DNA of 64,000 nucleotides from Sipunculus nudus (GCA_026874595.1 CM049307.1:1823579-1887578); one strand, 5' to 3'. Shown: positions 36,336-46,053, numbered from the stretch's first letter. Numbers and translations are program-made. Notes: generated from the sequence alone by a model not told the origin.

Positions 36336-38511
36336 ATGTACCACACAACAACCCTAAGAGTCCGGGGTCCGGCAGGTCCATCAGAAGCAACCCCAACTTC
36401 CCCTTTTGCCGTTTTCCGGAGCAATCGTTTTGGGACCGGGGGTCCTTGGGGGGGGTCCCCACGAGGTAGTGTGCATATTGGCCCCACAACTATGACCCGA
36501 CAGGATACAGACTTAAATGGGGGTCCATATTCCTGTCCCGATATGGACCAGACCTTCCCATATAGCCATGGGGCCCCAGAGCACTATCGTGACCAGCTCT
36601 CCTTGGAACTTAGGGATGACCTTGAACTTAGTCCAGTAGAGCAGGATGCAAGTGTACTCTATACCCGTACAGCAGATATGATGCCCCCCTCTGGGTCTGG
36701 TCCTGTAGAAAGACTAAGATGTGATCGGTCTGACGTTAGGGGTGGAGGTCCGACATTGGGACATACCTTAGCAGAGGGGCTAGGTCGGGAAGATCACAGG
36801 TCACCGGGGAAGGAACAGTCGAGGCAACCAATACCTATATTTAACGACCAAGACTGGCATGGCATGCAACCAGCCAGTACCCAGGCCTGTGACTCACATA
36901 ATATTTATGGTCCCAGGCAGAGTTACCTTGACTGTCAGCAGGGCTTGCGGCTCCTGTACAGCACCAGCCCCATAATATGCCGCAACAACATGCTTGGAAG
37001 AGTCCTCGACAGGAAAGCTCAGCATCACTGCAGCGATCAGTGGAAGCCTTATTGGCAGCAATCAAAAGCAACCAGTGACTCCAACATCCCAGGGGGCAGC
37101 TGTACTCACCTGGGAGGGCTTTTTCCAGGGGCCAACCCAGGTGCCTTCACCATTCGCCGGTTGGGATGGGGACAAGGAGCCGAGCATTACACCGGGGAGG
37201 ATGTCAACCTGGCACTTCTAGAGTATGCAAGTCAGAGAAGCTGCAGGGGATTAAGGATAGATCCCTGGATACGAGCACGCACAAGCATGATACTGACTGC
37301 AGTGGCTTGCAAAGTAGTTCCGACAGTTCCCCATCAATGCGTAGGTCATGCAGGAGTGCTAACACCAACAGGACTCAGCATGGGCGTGGCAGTGTGGCAG
37401 GGTGTTGTTCTACCAACTCGAAGGATTCCACATGCAGTGGCTCTAGCTCATCCAGTGGCACGTCAGAAAGTGAGAGTGAATGCTCGTCTGGCTGGGCGCG
37501 GGGGCAGCGTAGCAGGAGACAGAATTGTCGGTACTACAGCAGGCGACAGCGGTCCCCGATCTCTGCAAAGATGCCAGTGTATAATGGCGTATACGTTCCG
37601 TTTTCAGTTTGACCGGATGGCCCATAGGTACCACTGGTCCAGTAGCAAGGGTGGACAAACTAGTAGATTGTTTGAGTGGGGCCGCGTTACGTTTCGTTAG
37701 GGATGTGGGAATGGACTGCGGCTATACCAGTTTGGTCAAACTTTTGGATCGGCGGTTCGGAGTCAAGGAGGAACCCCGTACCATGCGGGGACAACTCTAT
37801 CAGCTCAGGCAAAATGATGACGAGTCCTTGGAAGAGTTTTCACAACGAGTGTATCTCGAAGTGAAACAGGGTTTACCTTCTTCTGCAAATGACGAAGTAA
37901 GGGAACAGTTAGCTATAGACTTTTTCTTAAAAGGCATTCAGGATAAGAATGCCGCCAAGGCAGCACTAGACAAGAACCCTCGGAACGTCCGGAAGGCCGC
38001 AAGATATGTTAAGGAACATATCAACAACCGCAGAATCATTTTTGGCAATACCCGTACCAGTGTTGCCTCTGTGAGGCAGGTGCATTATAGTGAAGAAGAG
38101 GGACCACATGGGAATACAGAAGGTCCAAGGGAGAGCCCGGCTGTTCGTGCAGTGACCGTACAGCCCCCTTCTACCCCAGTTGAGGCGTTGGCCAAAAGGG
38201 TGGATGAACTGAAGGGCTCCATGGACATGATGGCAAAATCAATAGTGAAACTGACACAGCACATGGGCCAAATGTCTACCAGCCAGAAGGGGTCTGTGGC
38301 TAATACCAACCAGGGCGTGCGACAGCCACCGCGGTCTTGGGGTGCAGCTAGAACCCAGCTTGAATGCTACTGGTGTCACAAGACGGGCCATTTCGCCCGT
38401 GAATGTCCAACAAAGACTTCCAAAACTGGTAGTGCCAACCCACAGGCTTCGGGAACCGTAAGCGGTACGAAGCCTGCACCATTGGATGGACCATCCCCTT
38501 TAAACTCATAG
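36336..38511 (+). pseudogene. gag: gag region: basic N-terminal part, capsid-like domain and zinc knuckle
   Basis: Gag forms the retrotransposon particle and packages its RNA. An open frame of 454 codons runs 36336-37700. A Ser/Arg-rich stretch in another frame (37166-37612) looks at least as Gag-like. Capsid-like sequence then continues in a third frame (37609-38511, 300 codons): VDKLVDCLSGAAL, LYQLRQNDDESLEEFSQRV, then coiled-coil-prone sequence and a CCHC zinc knuckle (CYWCHKTGHFAREC, bases 38365-38406). The conserved FDRMA-RYHW segment is in the first frame at about 37615-37640, so at least two frameshifts break the gene near 37600 and 37650. The true N terminus is uncertain. Gag ends at a TAG at 38509-38511, directly after a slippery heptamer. 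Confidence 0.85.
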
Positions 38512-38554
38512 CTGTCGAAGCAGGTGGCCGTCGCTCGACTACACAGGTAGGCCA
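38499..38554 (+). promoter_or_regulatory. Candidate -1 frameshift signal: TTTAAAC plus possible pseudoknot
   Basis: TTTAAAC at 38499-38505 is positioned as T TTA AAC in the gag frame, four bases before the gag stop. It is one of the canonical X XXY YYZ heptamers. The protease frame is exactly -1 relative to gag and is open from here. After an 8-nt spacer, GTCGA (38514-38518) can pair with TCGAC (38535-38539), and TGGCC (38525-38529) in that loop can pair with GGCCA (38550-38554). This is the interleaved order of an H-type pseudoknot. The stems are only 5 bp and no energy was computed. Confidence 0.7.
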
Positions 38555-39403
38555 ACAGGATAATCATGAGTTCAATATTGTCCCTGAAGGGCTAATGAAA
38601 TCAGGTAAGTCGTCTCTAGATAATGGTCCGGATGATACTGTGAGGGTAAGTCCTCTCAGTGGCAATGGGACAGTTCTATCTAATGGCGACCACATTGTCA
38701 CAGATAATTGTGTAGATGGTACTCCTTCCCTGACAGTTGTCAACAATATAGCCCCTGCAGGTCTACTGGTATCAGGTAAGTCTACTATGGTCTCTCCAGA
38801 TAAGGGGCAAGATGAGAAGGTAAGTGTAAATACTATCAGTAACCATGGGACAATTCTAGCTATGGGCCGTCACATTACCGCCAGTAGGCCGCAAGGTCTC
38901 TGCCTACAGTCTCCCACACAACCCGACCCCCTGGATAGTAGGGATGGCTCAAGTATCGAGGATGATGGGGATGTGATACACATAAGGCGGTTTCTCGGTC
39001 TCAGTCTGTCAGTCCCTGTTGAGATTAATGGACAGGAGTGTGAGGCCATTGTGGATAGCGCGGCACAAGTCACCGTAGTAAACCCGGTTGTCCTGGGGGA
39101 GAGGTTCACCGACCTCCAAGGGAAAAGGGTGGTCCGTAAAGGTATCGGAGATACCGACGAAATGGTCCCGGCAGTGAGAAGGGAAGGGGTAGCCATTAAG
39201 CTAGGGAAACGTACAAATTTGTGGACAGTCTACATTGCAGAAATTCAGGACCCGGTGTTTTGCTCGGATTGGACTACTTGTATGAAATGGAGTGTGTAGT
39301 CAACTTTGCCACGGGAGAAATGCGTATAGATAACCATGTCATCACTGCCACCTTCAAGAAGGGGGTAAATGGTGTGAGCCACCCAGTTTACAGGTGGTGG
39401 TAG
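38505..39403 (+). pseudogene. pol: pol N-terminal part with retropepsin-like protease (frameshifted)
   Basis: The frame is open from the slippery site to a stop at 39297-39299. After a low-complexity linker comes the aspartic protease: VPVEINGQECEAIVDSAAQV, with D-S-A in place of the usual D-T/S-G. The second protease signature, LLGLDYL, is in a different frame (about 39254-39274, open until 39403), so an indel near 39255 in a T run breaks the domain. A further frame change near 39385 separates it from reverse transcriptase. The protease would normally cut Gag and Pol into mature proteins. The linker holds two diverged tandem copies of a roughly 170-bp block (starts near 38604 and 38775). Confidence 0.82.
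38604..38940 (+). repeat. Tandem duplication in the gag-protease linker
   Basis: Two blocks share the order TCAGGTAAGTC, GTAAGT...ATCAGT or CTCAGT, AATGGGACA or CATGGGACA, and GCGACCACATTGTC or GGCCGTCACATTAC. They are offset by about 171 bp, a multiple of 3, so the frame is kept. This is an in-frame internal duplication, now diverged. Confidence 0.65.
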
Positions 39404-41241
39404 CAAAGAGAAGCGTCATCTCTCCGGGGTCTGTGTCAGTGGTCCCAGTGACCATACAAGCAGTGGGTATCGCAAGGGAAAGTCCAGGGTTCGTGGTGGA
39501 GCCGACGTCGGATTTAAAAGGATTGGTCGCCGCAACGTCGTTGACACCAGCTGATGGGTTTGTGAGAGTGGTCAATAATCAAGAGCAGACAGTAGTACTA
39601 AAGAAAGACCAAGTCTTTGGCTCAGCATCAGAGATGGATGTGATAGTACAGGCAAGTGGAACTGGTAAGATGGGTGCTGATTCTGGGACCGTGGACCCCC
39701 ACACCCCAGTGGTTCGGATAGCATCACTCCAAGAATCTGTAGTAGACCTGGTGTCACCTGGTAGCAGTTTCTCAACCTGGGGACTAGCAGCGGGTAACCC
39801 CCCAACTGGGGATCTCATAACGGAGCCGCTTGGACCTGTGGAGGGACCCGTGAGCCTACTGGCCACCACTCAGGAGCATTTACCACCACATCTAGTGGCC
39901 CTGTACAAGGACACCGAGTCATTAGGCTTGACAGATTCGCAGCTGGCCAGCCTAAAGGAGTTATCGGTCTGTTACCATGATGTGTTTGCGGCACATGACC
40001 TGGATCTAGGGTGTATGAAAGGGGTGCAGCATAAGATAGATACAGGCAATGCGGCTCCTGTTTGGGAGCGCATGCGCAGGACGCCGTTGGGGTTTGAGGG
40101 AGAGGAAAAGAAACATCTTGATAAGCTACTGGCAGCAGGTGTCATCAGGCCATCTGTGTCAGAGTGGACCTCAGCCCCTGTATTGGTTCGCAAGAAAGAT
40201 GGGTCGGTGCGGTGGTGCATTGACTATAGATCCCTGAACGATTGGACAGTCAAGGACTCTTATCCACTACCTTTGATAGAGGACTGTCTAGATACGCTAG
40301 CAGGGGCTCATTTTTTTAGCACCCTAGACTTGGTCTCGGGATATTATCAGATCCAGTTGGATGAGGCATCCAGCCGGAAGACCGCATTTATTACCAAGTA
40401 CGGGTTGTATGAGCATACCCGCATGGGTATGGGCCTTTGCAATGCCCCATCCACGTTCCAACAGGCTACCAACTTGGTATTAACTGGGCTAAATTGGTCA
40501 GAGGTTCTGGTTTATCTGGATGACTTTATAGTCTTAGGGGCAGATTTTGAGTCACATTTGTCTCACTTAGCCCATGTGTTTGATAGGCTTCGTCAGTACA
40601 ATCTAAAGCTGAAGCCCACGAAATGCTGCTTGTTTCGGCAGGAGGTTGAGTTTTTGGGTAGACTAATCTCAAAGCAGGGGGTTAGCATGAGTCCTGACAA
40701 GGAAGCTGTATTGCAAGAGTGGCCTGTGCCGGCCAGTAGGAAGGAGCTCGAGAGTTTCCTGGGATATGCTAATTATCACAGGGCGCATGTGCAAGGTTAT
40801 GCCAGTATAGTCGCACCCTTACATGAGCTGGTTAAGAAGAAGAACAGTTTTATATGGTCACCAGAACACCAGGCTTCCTTTGATGCTCTAAAAAGAGCTT
40901 TATGTTCCCCACCTTGCCTTTCTTTCCCACAAAAGGATGGTGTATTTGTCCTTGACTGTGATGTTTCTGACGGTGCCATTGGTGCAGAATTGTCACAGGT
41001 CCAAGATGGTGAGGAACGTACCATTGCTTACGCAAGCCATGTGCTGCTTCCTGCACAACCAAAGTATTGTACCACACGAAAAGAGTTGCTTGCTGTAGTG
41101 AAATTCTGCCGCCATTTTAGGCACTATCTGTTAGGTAGGCAGTTTACCATAAGGACCGATCACAGTAGTCTGGCTTGGTTGACCCGTTTCAGGCATATAG
41201 AGGGTCAGTTGGGACGGTGGTTAGAGGTACTCGCCCAGTAA
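39394..41241 (+). CDS. pol: Reverse transcriptase and RNase H of the gypsy element
   Basis: A 615-codon open frame; the ATG is internal to the ancestral polyprotein and not a natural start. Reverse transcriptase spans about residues 210-450: APVLVRKKDG, RWCIDYRSLN, FSTLDLVSGYYQI (Asp312), GLCNAPSTFQ, and VYLDDFIVLG with catalytic Asp376 and Asp377. RNase H spans about 485-615: LDCDVSDGAIGAELSQ (Asp523), TTRKELLAVV (Glu564), IRTDHSSLAWL (Asp589). All catalytic carboxylates are present. The frame stops at a TAA (41239-41241), but the homologous RNase H tail (NFQLVYR) continues in frame to about 41262, so the stop is a point lesion. The enzyme would copy element RNA into DNA using the tRNA-Lys primer. 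Confidence 0.95.
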   Translation: MVVAKRSVISPGSVSVVPVTIQAVGIARESPGFVVEPTSDLKGLVAATSLTPADGFVRVVNNQEQTVVLKKDQVFGSASEMDVIVQASGTGKMGADSGTVDPHTPVVRIASLQESVVDLVSPGSSFSTWGLAAGNPPTGDLITEPLGPVEGPVSLLATTQEHLPPHLVALYKDTESLGLTDSQLASLKELSVCYHDVFAAHDLDLGCMKGVQHKIDTGNAAPVWERMRRTPLGFEGEEKKHLDKLLAAGVIRPSVSEWTSAPVLVRKKDGSVRWCIDYRSLNDWTVKDSYPLPLIEDCLDTLAGAHFFSTLDLVSGYYQIQLDEASSRKTAFITKYGLYEHTRMGMGLCNAPSTFQQATNLVLTGLNWSEVLVYLDDFIVLGADFESHLSHLAHVFDRLRQYNLKLKPTKCCLFRQEVEFLGRLISKQGVSMSPDKEAVLQEWPVPASRKELESFLGYANYHRAHVQGYASIVAPLHELVKKKNSFIWSPEHQASFDALKRALCSPPCLSFPQKDGVFVLDCDVSDGAIGAELSQVQDGEERTIAYASHVLLPAQPKYCTTRKELLAVVKFCRHFRHYLLGRQFTIRTDHSSLAWLTRFRHIEGQLGRWLEVLAQ

Positions 41242-41282
41242 AACTTTCAGCTGGTATATCGAGATTGAGTTTGGTAACCCAG

Positions 41283-41852
41283 GAGTGCGACTACAATTTG
41301 AGGGCCAGTGAGGTTCAGTTCACTCCCGGTGTATCTGCGTGATAGGTCTACCAAAAAGGGTTAAGTCCAAAACTACAACCGGTTTGGAAGGGCCCTTACT
41401 TGGTGGTAAAGTCTAGACCTCCTGTTTATTTACTTAGGACACGGCAGAAACACCACGATAAATGGTGGCATGTCAATAACTTGAAGGCCTGGTTGGACAG
41501 TTCACTGCCTCTGTGGCTGCGTAGGGCCAGGAACATCTTTCTGAGTCCCGTGGCCGACGCCATTGATTGTGCACCTGACATTTGCTCTCCAATCCCGGAA
41601 CAGGAAACGGAGCAGGTGCCCGCTGCTGCTGACCCATCCCCAGGCCACCAACCACCGTCCCCTATAACACCAACTTCGGTGTCCAGCGCGTCTCATGCTG
41701 GTCATAGCATAAGGGAGAAGATCCGCTCTGCGGTGTCTCCCCATTGCTTAAGAAGGTCCAGCCGGGTCAGGAGGTGGCCGATAACTCTAATGGATTATGT
41801 TACAGACGGCATGTATGGGGGGCAAAGAATAGGCAGTCAGGGACTAATTTAG
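41283..41852 (+). pseudogene. pol: Integrase C-terminal remnant; catalytic core deleted
   Basis: Only the C-terminal part of integrase is present: a VYLRDRSTKKG-like start, then LQPVWKGPYLVV (the GPY/F-type module), a W-rich segment (HHDKWWHVNNLKAWL) and a proline-rich tail ending RRSSRVRRWPITLMDYV. The HHCC zinc-binding region and the DDE catalytic core, normally some 250-300 residues, are missing between about 41265 and 41283, so an internal deletion of roughly 1 kb has occurred. A frameshift at about 41361 disrupts the remnant; the longest open piece is 41400-41852. The last part overlaps the first hairpin repeat. Confidence 0.85.
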
Positions 41853-41975
41853 GGCTCACTAATGGAGAAGGTCCGCTATGCGGCGTCTCTATAAACCTCA
41901 TGAAAGACAAGTAGTCAGGGAATAATCTAGTTAAGTTATGAATGAGAAGGTCCCCTATGCGGTGCCTCTATAAGA
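41713..41975 (+). repeat. Three copies of a GC hairpin repeat around the pol/ORF3 junction
   Basis: Copies at about 41713-41740, 41862-41892 and 41942-41972 share GAGAAGRTCCGCTMTGCGG then YGTCTC. Each can fold: CCGC-TMT-GCGG (the third is weaker, CCCC-TAT-GCGG), with GGAGA and TCTCC extending the first stem. The first copy lies inside the integrase-tail ORF and the other two in the gap before the extra ORF. Repeated RNA hairpins at this place could influence expression of the downstream ORF; that is inference. Confidence 0.6.
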
Positions 41976-42072
41976 GGTGATGGCCGTGCATGGTCCGGTG
42001 ATATCCTGCTACTACAAGTGCATAAATTAGTTCACAAGACCGGGAACTAACTTAGTTAAGGCAGTAGGGATA

Positions 42073-43767
42073 ATGACTGTCTCGGAGTTTGTTGTAGCTA
42101 TGAACCGAGAAGAACACCAGTTCATCCCCGTCTATAGTGGGGAGAGTGGCAGCGAGGGGGAATCAGAGGCCACTGATGTCCTTGTGGTGGCCAGCACTGG
42201 AAGTTCCCCCGGAGGAATTGCATGCCAGGAGGTGGAGAGACCATCAGGGCATTCAGGGGATGTCAGACGAGCCAGTAGCACCCACAGGTCGGAAGAGGGC
42301 CCGCAGAGTGTGTCAGGGATTGGGCCTCAACGGCACCGGCGGAGCCGGAACACACGCGCCATCCTGATCGGCCCTCATCGGTCTTCTAGGACAAGTATGG
42401 TGGTCTCCCAGGGGGCAGCAGGAAGTGGGCACCCAGGGCCCAATCGGAGATTCTGTCCAGTGTGCCAGGAAAGTTTTTCCCGCTGTCACTTGCATAGGCA
42501 TGTCATCAGCGCCCATCTACCCTATTGGATAGTTCCGGAGGCAGCCTGTCATTCGTGTGCAGTTTCCACGGGCGACCCTTATGACCGCACCCGCCATCAC
42601 AGCCACGACGGTGACCCATATTCAGACGAGAGGCAGCACCAGTTCATCCGCCACATTTATGTGTTGTTGCATTCTCTAGCAGTGGCCTTGCATCTCCCCG
42701 ATGTCCCGGCTCTGCTGCACTATGCAGTGCAGAATGATATGTACAGGCCCACTGAAAGCTCTGCAGGGAGGACTGGGTTCTCGGAGCGTCATGCGGCACT
42801 GCTGACCACTGTCACTGGGGTGTATAAGTGGATGCAACCCTCAGTCCTACAGGCGTCTCCCCCTAACTCTGAGTCAGCACTGATCCACTATTCCATCTTG
42901 TGGAGGCTGCTACAACAGGTAACCAACGCAACGCGCAGGTCCATCGTCAGCTGGAGGGATCAGGACCACCATGCCCCCATGTTGATTGATACCCATATGC
43001 ACGCTGATAGACTGCTGCATGGTTCTGGTTGCAGGTCTTGGAGCAGCTATTACGCGTGTTGTGAGTATCAATCAGTACCAGTTGTTGGCGTGGTGGACAA
43101 CCGGGTCTTTAGGAATAGCGACACTTTTCCCCCAATGACTCTTCCCGGGATAACAGCTAAAACAGCGGTCGGCATGCACCCACGGGTCGTGGGCCATGAG
43201 GTGGCTCCTGTCATGCTGGCCAACAAACTGGTAGATACAGCTGTCCCTTGTGATGCCATAGCCATAGGAGAGGTGGGGCTTGAATACACCGGGATGTCAC
43301 CCCAAGAACAGGAACGGCAGCGGGAATTCATGCGAGCGCTCCTCACCACCATCAAGAGGCGTCCTATGGAAGGAAAGGTGTTGGTGCTGCATGTGAGGGA
43401 TAATGGCACGGGTACCGCAGCGGCCCACATGCTCCATCTCCTCCAGGAGTCCGGTGTTTCCAACTACCGTATCCATCGGCACTGTTTTGTTGGAAACCTC
43501 ATTGAGGCCCACATGTGGATGCAACGGCTGGAGAAGTGCTACTTTGGTGTGTCCTGTCAGTCCCTACAGAACCCCGAAACATGCCGGGCTATACGGCAGA
43601 TTCCCACATGCAAGCTCCTTCTGGAATCAGATGCCCCTTACCTCTCCCGGACACCATGGGGTCTTATGTCGGTCGCCGAGCAGCTGGCCATCCAGAAAGG
43701 GGTCTCCACTGAGGAAATGCTCCGGTTGGCAAATCAGAACGCCACCAAGCTATATGGAGAATTTTAG
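42073..43767 (+). CDS. ORF3: C2H2 zinc finger fused to a TatD-family nuclease domain
   Basis: An intact 564-codon frame lying wholly between the LTRs, downstream of pol on the same strand. The start is the first ATG after an in-frame TAG at 42028. Residues 1-125 are Ser/Gly/Arg-rich and probably disordered. A C2H2 finger follows (Cys128, Cys131, His143, His148 in FCPVCQESFSRCHLHRHVIS), then a helical region of about 190-290. Residues 303-564 form a complete TatD domain: IDTHMHAD (His308, His310), VGMHPR, AIGEVGLEY (Glu400), VLVLHVRD (His440), HRHCFVGN (His470), LLLESDAPYL (Asp520), and a C-terminal helix ending NATKLYGEF. All six expected metal ligands are present; only GLD is GLE. TatD proteins are metal-dependent 3'-5' DNA exonucleases or related hydrolases. 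The finger may bind nucleic acid or protein (inferred). I know of no such ORF in gypsy elements. Capture of a host TATDN-like gene is the simplest explanation. Confidence 0.9.
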   Translation: MTVSEFVVAMNREEHQFIPVYSGESGSEGESEATDVLVVASTGSSPGGIACQEVERPSGHSGDVRRASSTHRSEEGPQSVSGIGPQRHRRSRNTRAILIGPHRSSRTSMVVSQGAAGSGHPGPNRRFCPVCQESFSRCHLHRHVISAHLPYWIVPEAACHSCAVSTGDPYDRTRHHSHDGDPYSDERQHQFIRHIYVLLHSLAVALHLPDVPALLHYAVQNDMYRPTESSAGRTGFSERHAALLTTVTGVYKWMQPSVLQASPPNSESALIHYSILWRLLQQVTNATRRSIVSWRDQDHHAPMLIDTHMHADRLLHGSGCRSWSSYYACCEYQSVPVVGVVDNRVFRNSDTFPPMTLPGITAKTAVGMHPRVVGHEVAPVMLANKLVDTAVPCDAIAIGEVGLEYTGMSPQEQERQREFMRALLTTIKRRPMEGKVLVLHVRDNGTGTAAAHMLHLLQESGVSNYRIHRHCFVGNLIEAHMWMQRLEKCYFGVSCQSLQNPETCRAIRQIPTCKLLLESDAPYLSRTPWGLMSVAEQLAIQKGVSTEEMLRLANQNATKLYGEF

Positions 43768-44594
43768 ATGTGTGGGAAGCTAGGACTATTGATAGTTGTT
43801 CATGTACATTTGTTTTTTTTTTTGTGTCCTTGAGGGGTCATGCGCTGGGAACGGGCTCCACACAAAACAGCAGGGCCGGGGCTGTTTTGGTTTTATGTGA
43901 CGCAATATTCCATGTGGGTGATTATCTATATGTGTATGTGAGGTTTAGAGGATCCGGTATCGGTGCTCAGCCTCACTGTTAATGTGTATTGTAACTAGGG
44001 TTTTGAGTCACTGTGATCGGTGCTCGACCCGTATATAACATATAGAGGTGTCAGGATATCTGTTTGGGCAGCAGGGATTGACGCAGCCCTTGTATGTAGA
44101 TCCTACCTGTTAGTAAGTAGGCTTGTGGTTGCATGCGGCTAATCTAGCCAGTTGCAGGCATCGATGTGTATTGGCTCTACAATCAATAGGTCTTGACAGC
44201 CATAGAAGCATTCTGTGCTTTAAGATAGAGGTTGTGGGGTCTCACGTAGGTAGGGGTGTTAGTCGACGGAATTTCTAGTATGTATGTCGGGGTTAAAGAC
44301 AAAGGCTGCCGTAACATGTTATATATTAGCATATATATAGTACCGTAGTAGGCATATTTAGTTATTAGTGCTCCCGTTGGGGAGTTGCACTTGTTTCCCT
44401 TATTTGCCTTAGTTACACTAGCACCGCTTATTTTGATGCTATTGATGTACTTGTATACCCTGGGTACTGTGGTAACGCACAAACTGCACTTATCCCTTGT
44501 ATTGGTACCTTTGCGGGGGTCAAGTACTCTCCGCGTGCTTAAATCTGATCCTCCGATGATTTGTAGCTTGGCAGGTGACTATTTCGTAATAAGT
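43768..44594 (+). other. 3' untranslated region of the LTR element, left part
   Basis: No coding signal follows the ORF3 stop. There are short similar phrases such as ATCGGTGCTCAGCC / ATCGGTGCTCGACC near 43959 and 44018. The region is interrupted at 44595 by a DNA transposon and resumes at 45959. Confidence 0.6.
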
Positions 44595-45958
44595 GTACCG
44601 TAAAATCTCCACTTAAAACCGCACTTCCGATTAAAACCGCACCCAGACTTCGCCGAAATTCCAGGCGAGACACCGCGAGGGGCTCAAATACTAAGAACCC
44701 CCCTTTAAAACCGCACCAACTTTCGCTACGGAATGATTTGACAAAAGACACAATCAAGCAATCATCTAGAAATGAACACGCGTAGGTTGCGACTCGGCCA
44801 TTCCTGTCCACTTTAAAAATTCCTTAGGCATTTTATTTAAACACATCATACCACTTTTTTGCAGGGTCACTCAAGCATGAAGTTTGGGAAGACGTAAGTG
44901 CCGGTGAACCTCTGCCTGTTTATACAGATTTTATATTCCGTGCTGTATTCTTGTTGGCTACTGATTTGTCATTATATTTTGGAAAAAATATTCTGCTGAT
45001 CCATTTCAAGTCACTGTATATTTTAATTCTAAAAGTAATATTTTGATTTCTTAATTTTTGATGAAAATTCCATTTTCTGGAATTACTCGGAAGATTCAAA
45101 TCATTTTCATACCGGTTACTTCGGTATTATCTTCGTCACATCGTAAGTTGACATCGCTCCATGTCACAATTTGCTGGTGCGTTTGAAAACATCGCTGGTC
45201 AAATTAACTAAATATCGAAGTAACTGAAGTTACCTTTTAGAGATACGCACGTATAGGAAACATGACGCTTGAAAACGAGTGATTTTAAGGTAAAATTAAA
45301 GTGGCCAGTCCGGGTTAGCAAGTTTTTTTCCTGAAGAAAGTTTCCGTGTGGAGAGCCATTTTGTCAAGGCAGTGTTCGCGCAAGGCACGCTGGGACGAAA
45401 TAGGTGGCTGTTCTATTTACCAACCACCGCTTAATACAGCCGTTCAAAATATTCTTAGCAGAATACCGGGGTGTTTCAGCACATGGCGGCACTCAAACTT
45501 GATTTTAAAACGATCGTCTTTTAAACAAATAATCATTGCTAAATAATGCCGCAAATGGGTTTGAAGTAGGCTTTTATTTCAATTTTGCTTGACCATGCCC
45601 AACGAAGTGGACCGCTGTGTGTAACAGCAGGGTTGTTGTAAACGTATTATTTGGTGACAATTACCAAGATTTTATAACAAGTTATATATCACACGAAAAC
45701 TTATCAGCAATATTTAATTTATAAATAACAAATAATCGTAAATAATACATTTACACACGGCTCCCATGCATGCTAAGAACAACCTTCGAAAGTTGCAATA
45801 TTATCGCCCACGCGCCGGCCCAAAAACGATGTCTGTCAGGAAGATATTCAGGAAACCCTTCTAGTATAAACCGCACAGTGCTTTCAGGAAATCAACCTGA
45901 TTTCAGGATTTTGAATTTCTTGATTAAACCGCGGTTTTAAGTGGAGATATTACGGTAC
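44595..45958. mobile_element. Non-autonomous DNA transposon with terminal inverted repeats, nested in the LTR element
   Basis: Left end GTACCGTAAAATCTCCACTT and right end AAGTGGAGATATTACGGTAC are inverted repeats. Over 28 bp (including AAAACCGC) they differ at one position. Extra AAAACCGCAC motifs lie subterminally, mostly at the left (about 44615, 44633 and 44706). It spans about 1,364 bp. No transposase is recognisable; a 66-codon frame at 45346 resembles nothing. The target duplication cannot be resolved because GTAC, TA or TAC could each be shared at the ends. I cannot assign a superfamily. Confidence 0.85.
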
Positions 45959-46043
45959 TGAAGAGGCCCCTGTCCTAATGGGGTACTCTACCACCTCGTA
46001 TATACATAGGTACTTCTATAATTGTCCTCTGTTTCTAGAAAAC

Positions 46044-46053
46044 GGGGGGGGAG
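46044..46053 (+). promoter_or_regulatory. Polypurine tract
   Basis: GGGGGGGGAG sits directly before the 3' LTR (preceded by AAAAC). This is the expected position and composition for plus-strand priming. Confidence 0.88.

Noticed and set aside
36841-37071. Antisense frames over gag, pol and ORF3
   Set aside because: They lie opposite clear Gag/Pol/TatD coding sequence and resemble no protein.
42073-43767. Retroviral envelope protein in the env position
   Set aside because: No signal peptide, furin-type site or transmembrane segment; the conserved motifs are those of TatD.
45346-45546. 66-codon frame inside the inverted-repeat transposon as a transposase remnant
   Set aside because: No resemblance to a transposase motif and too short.
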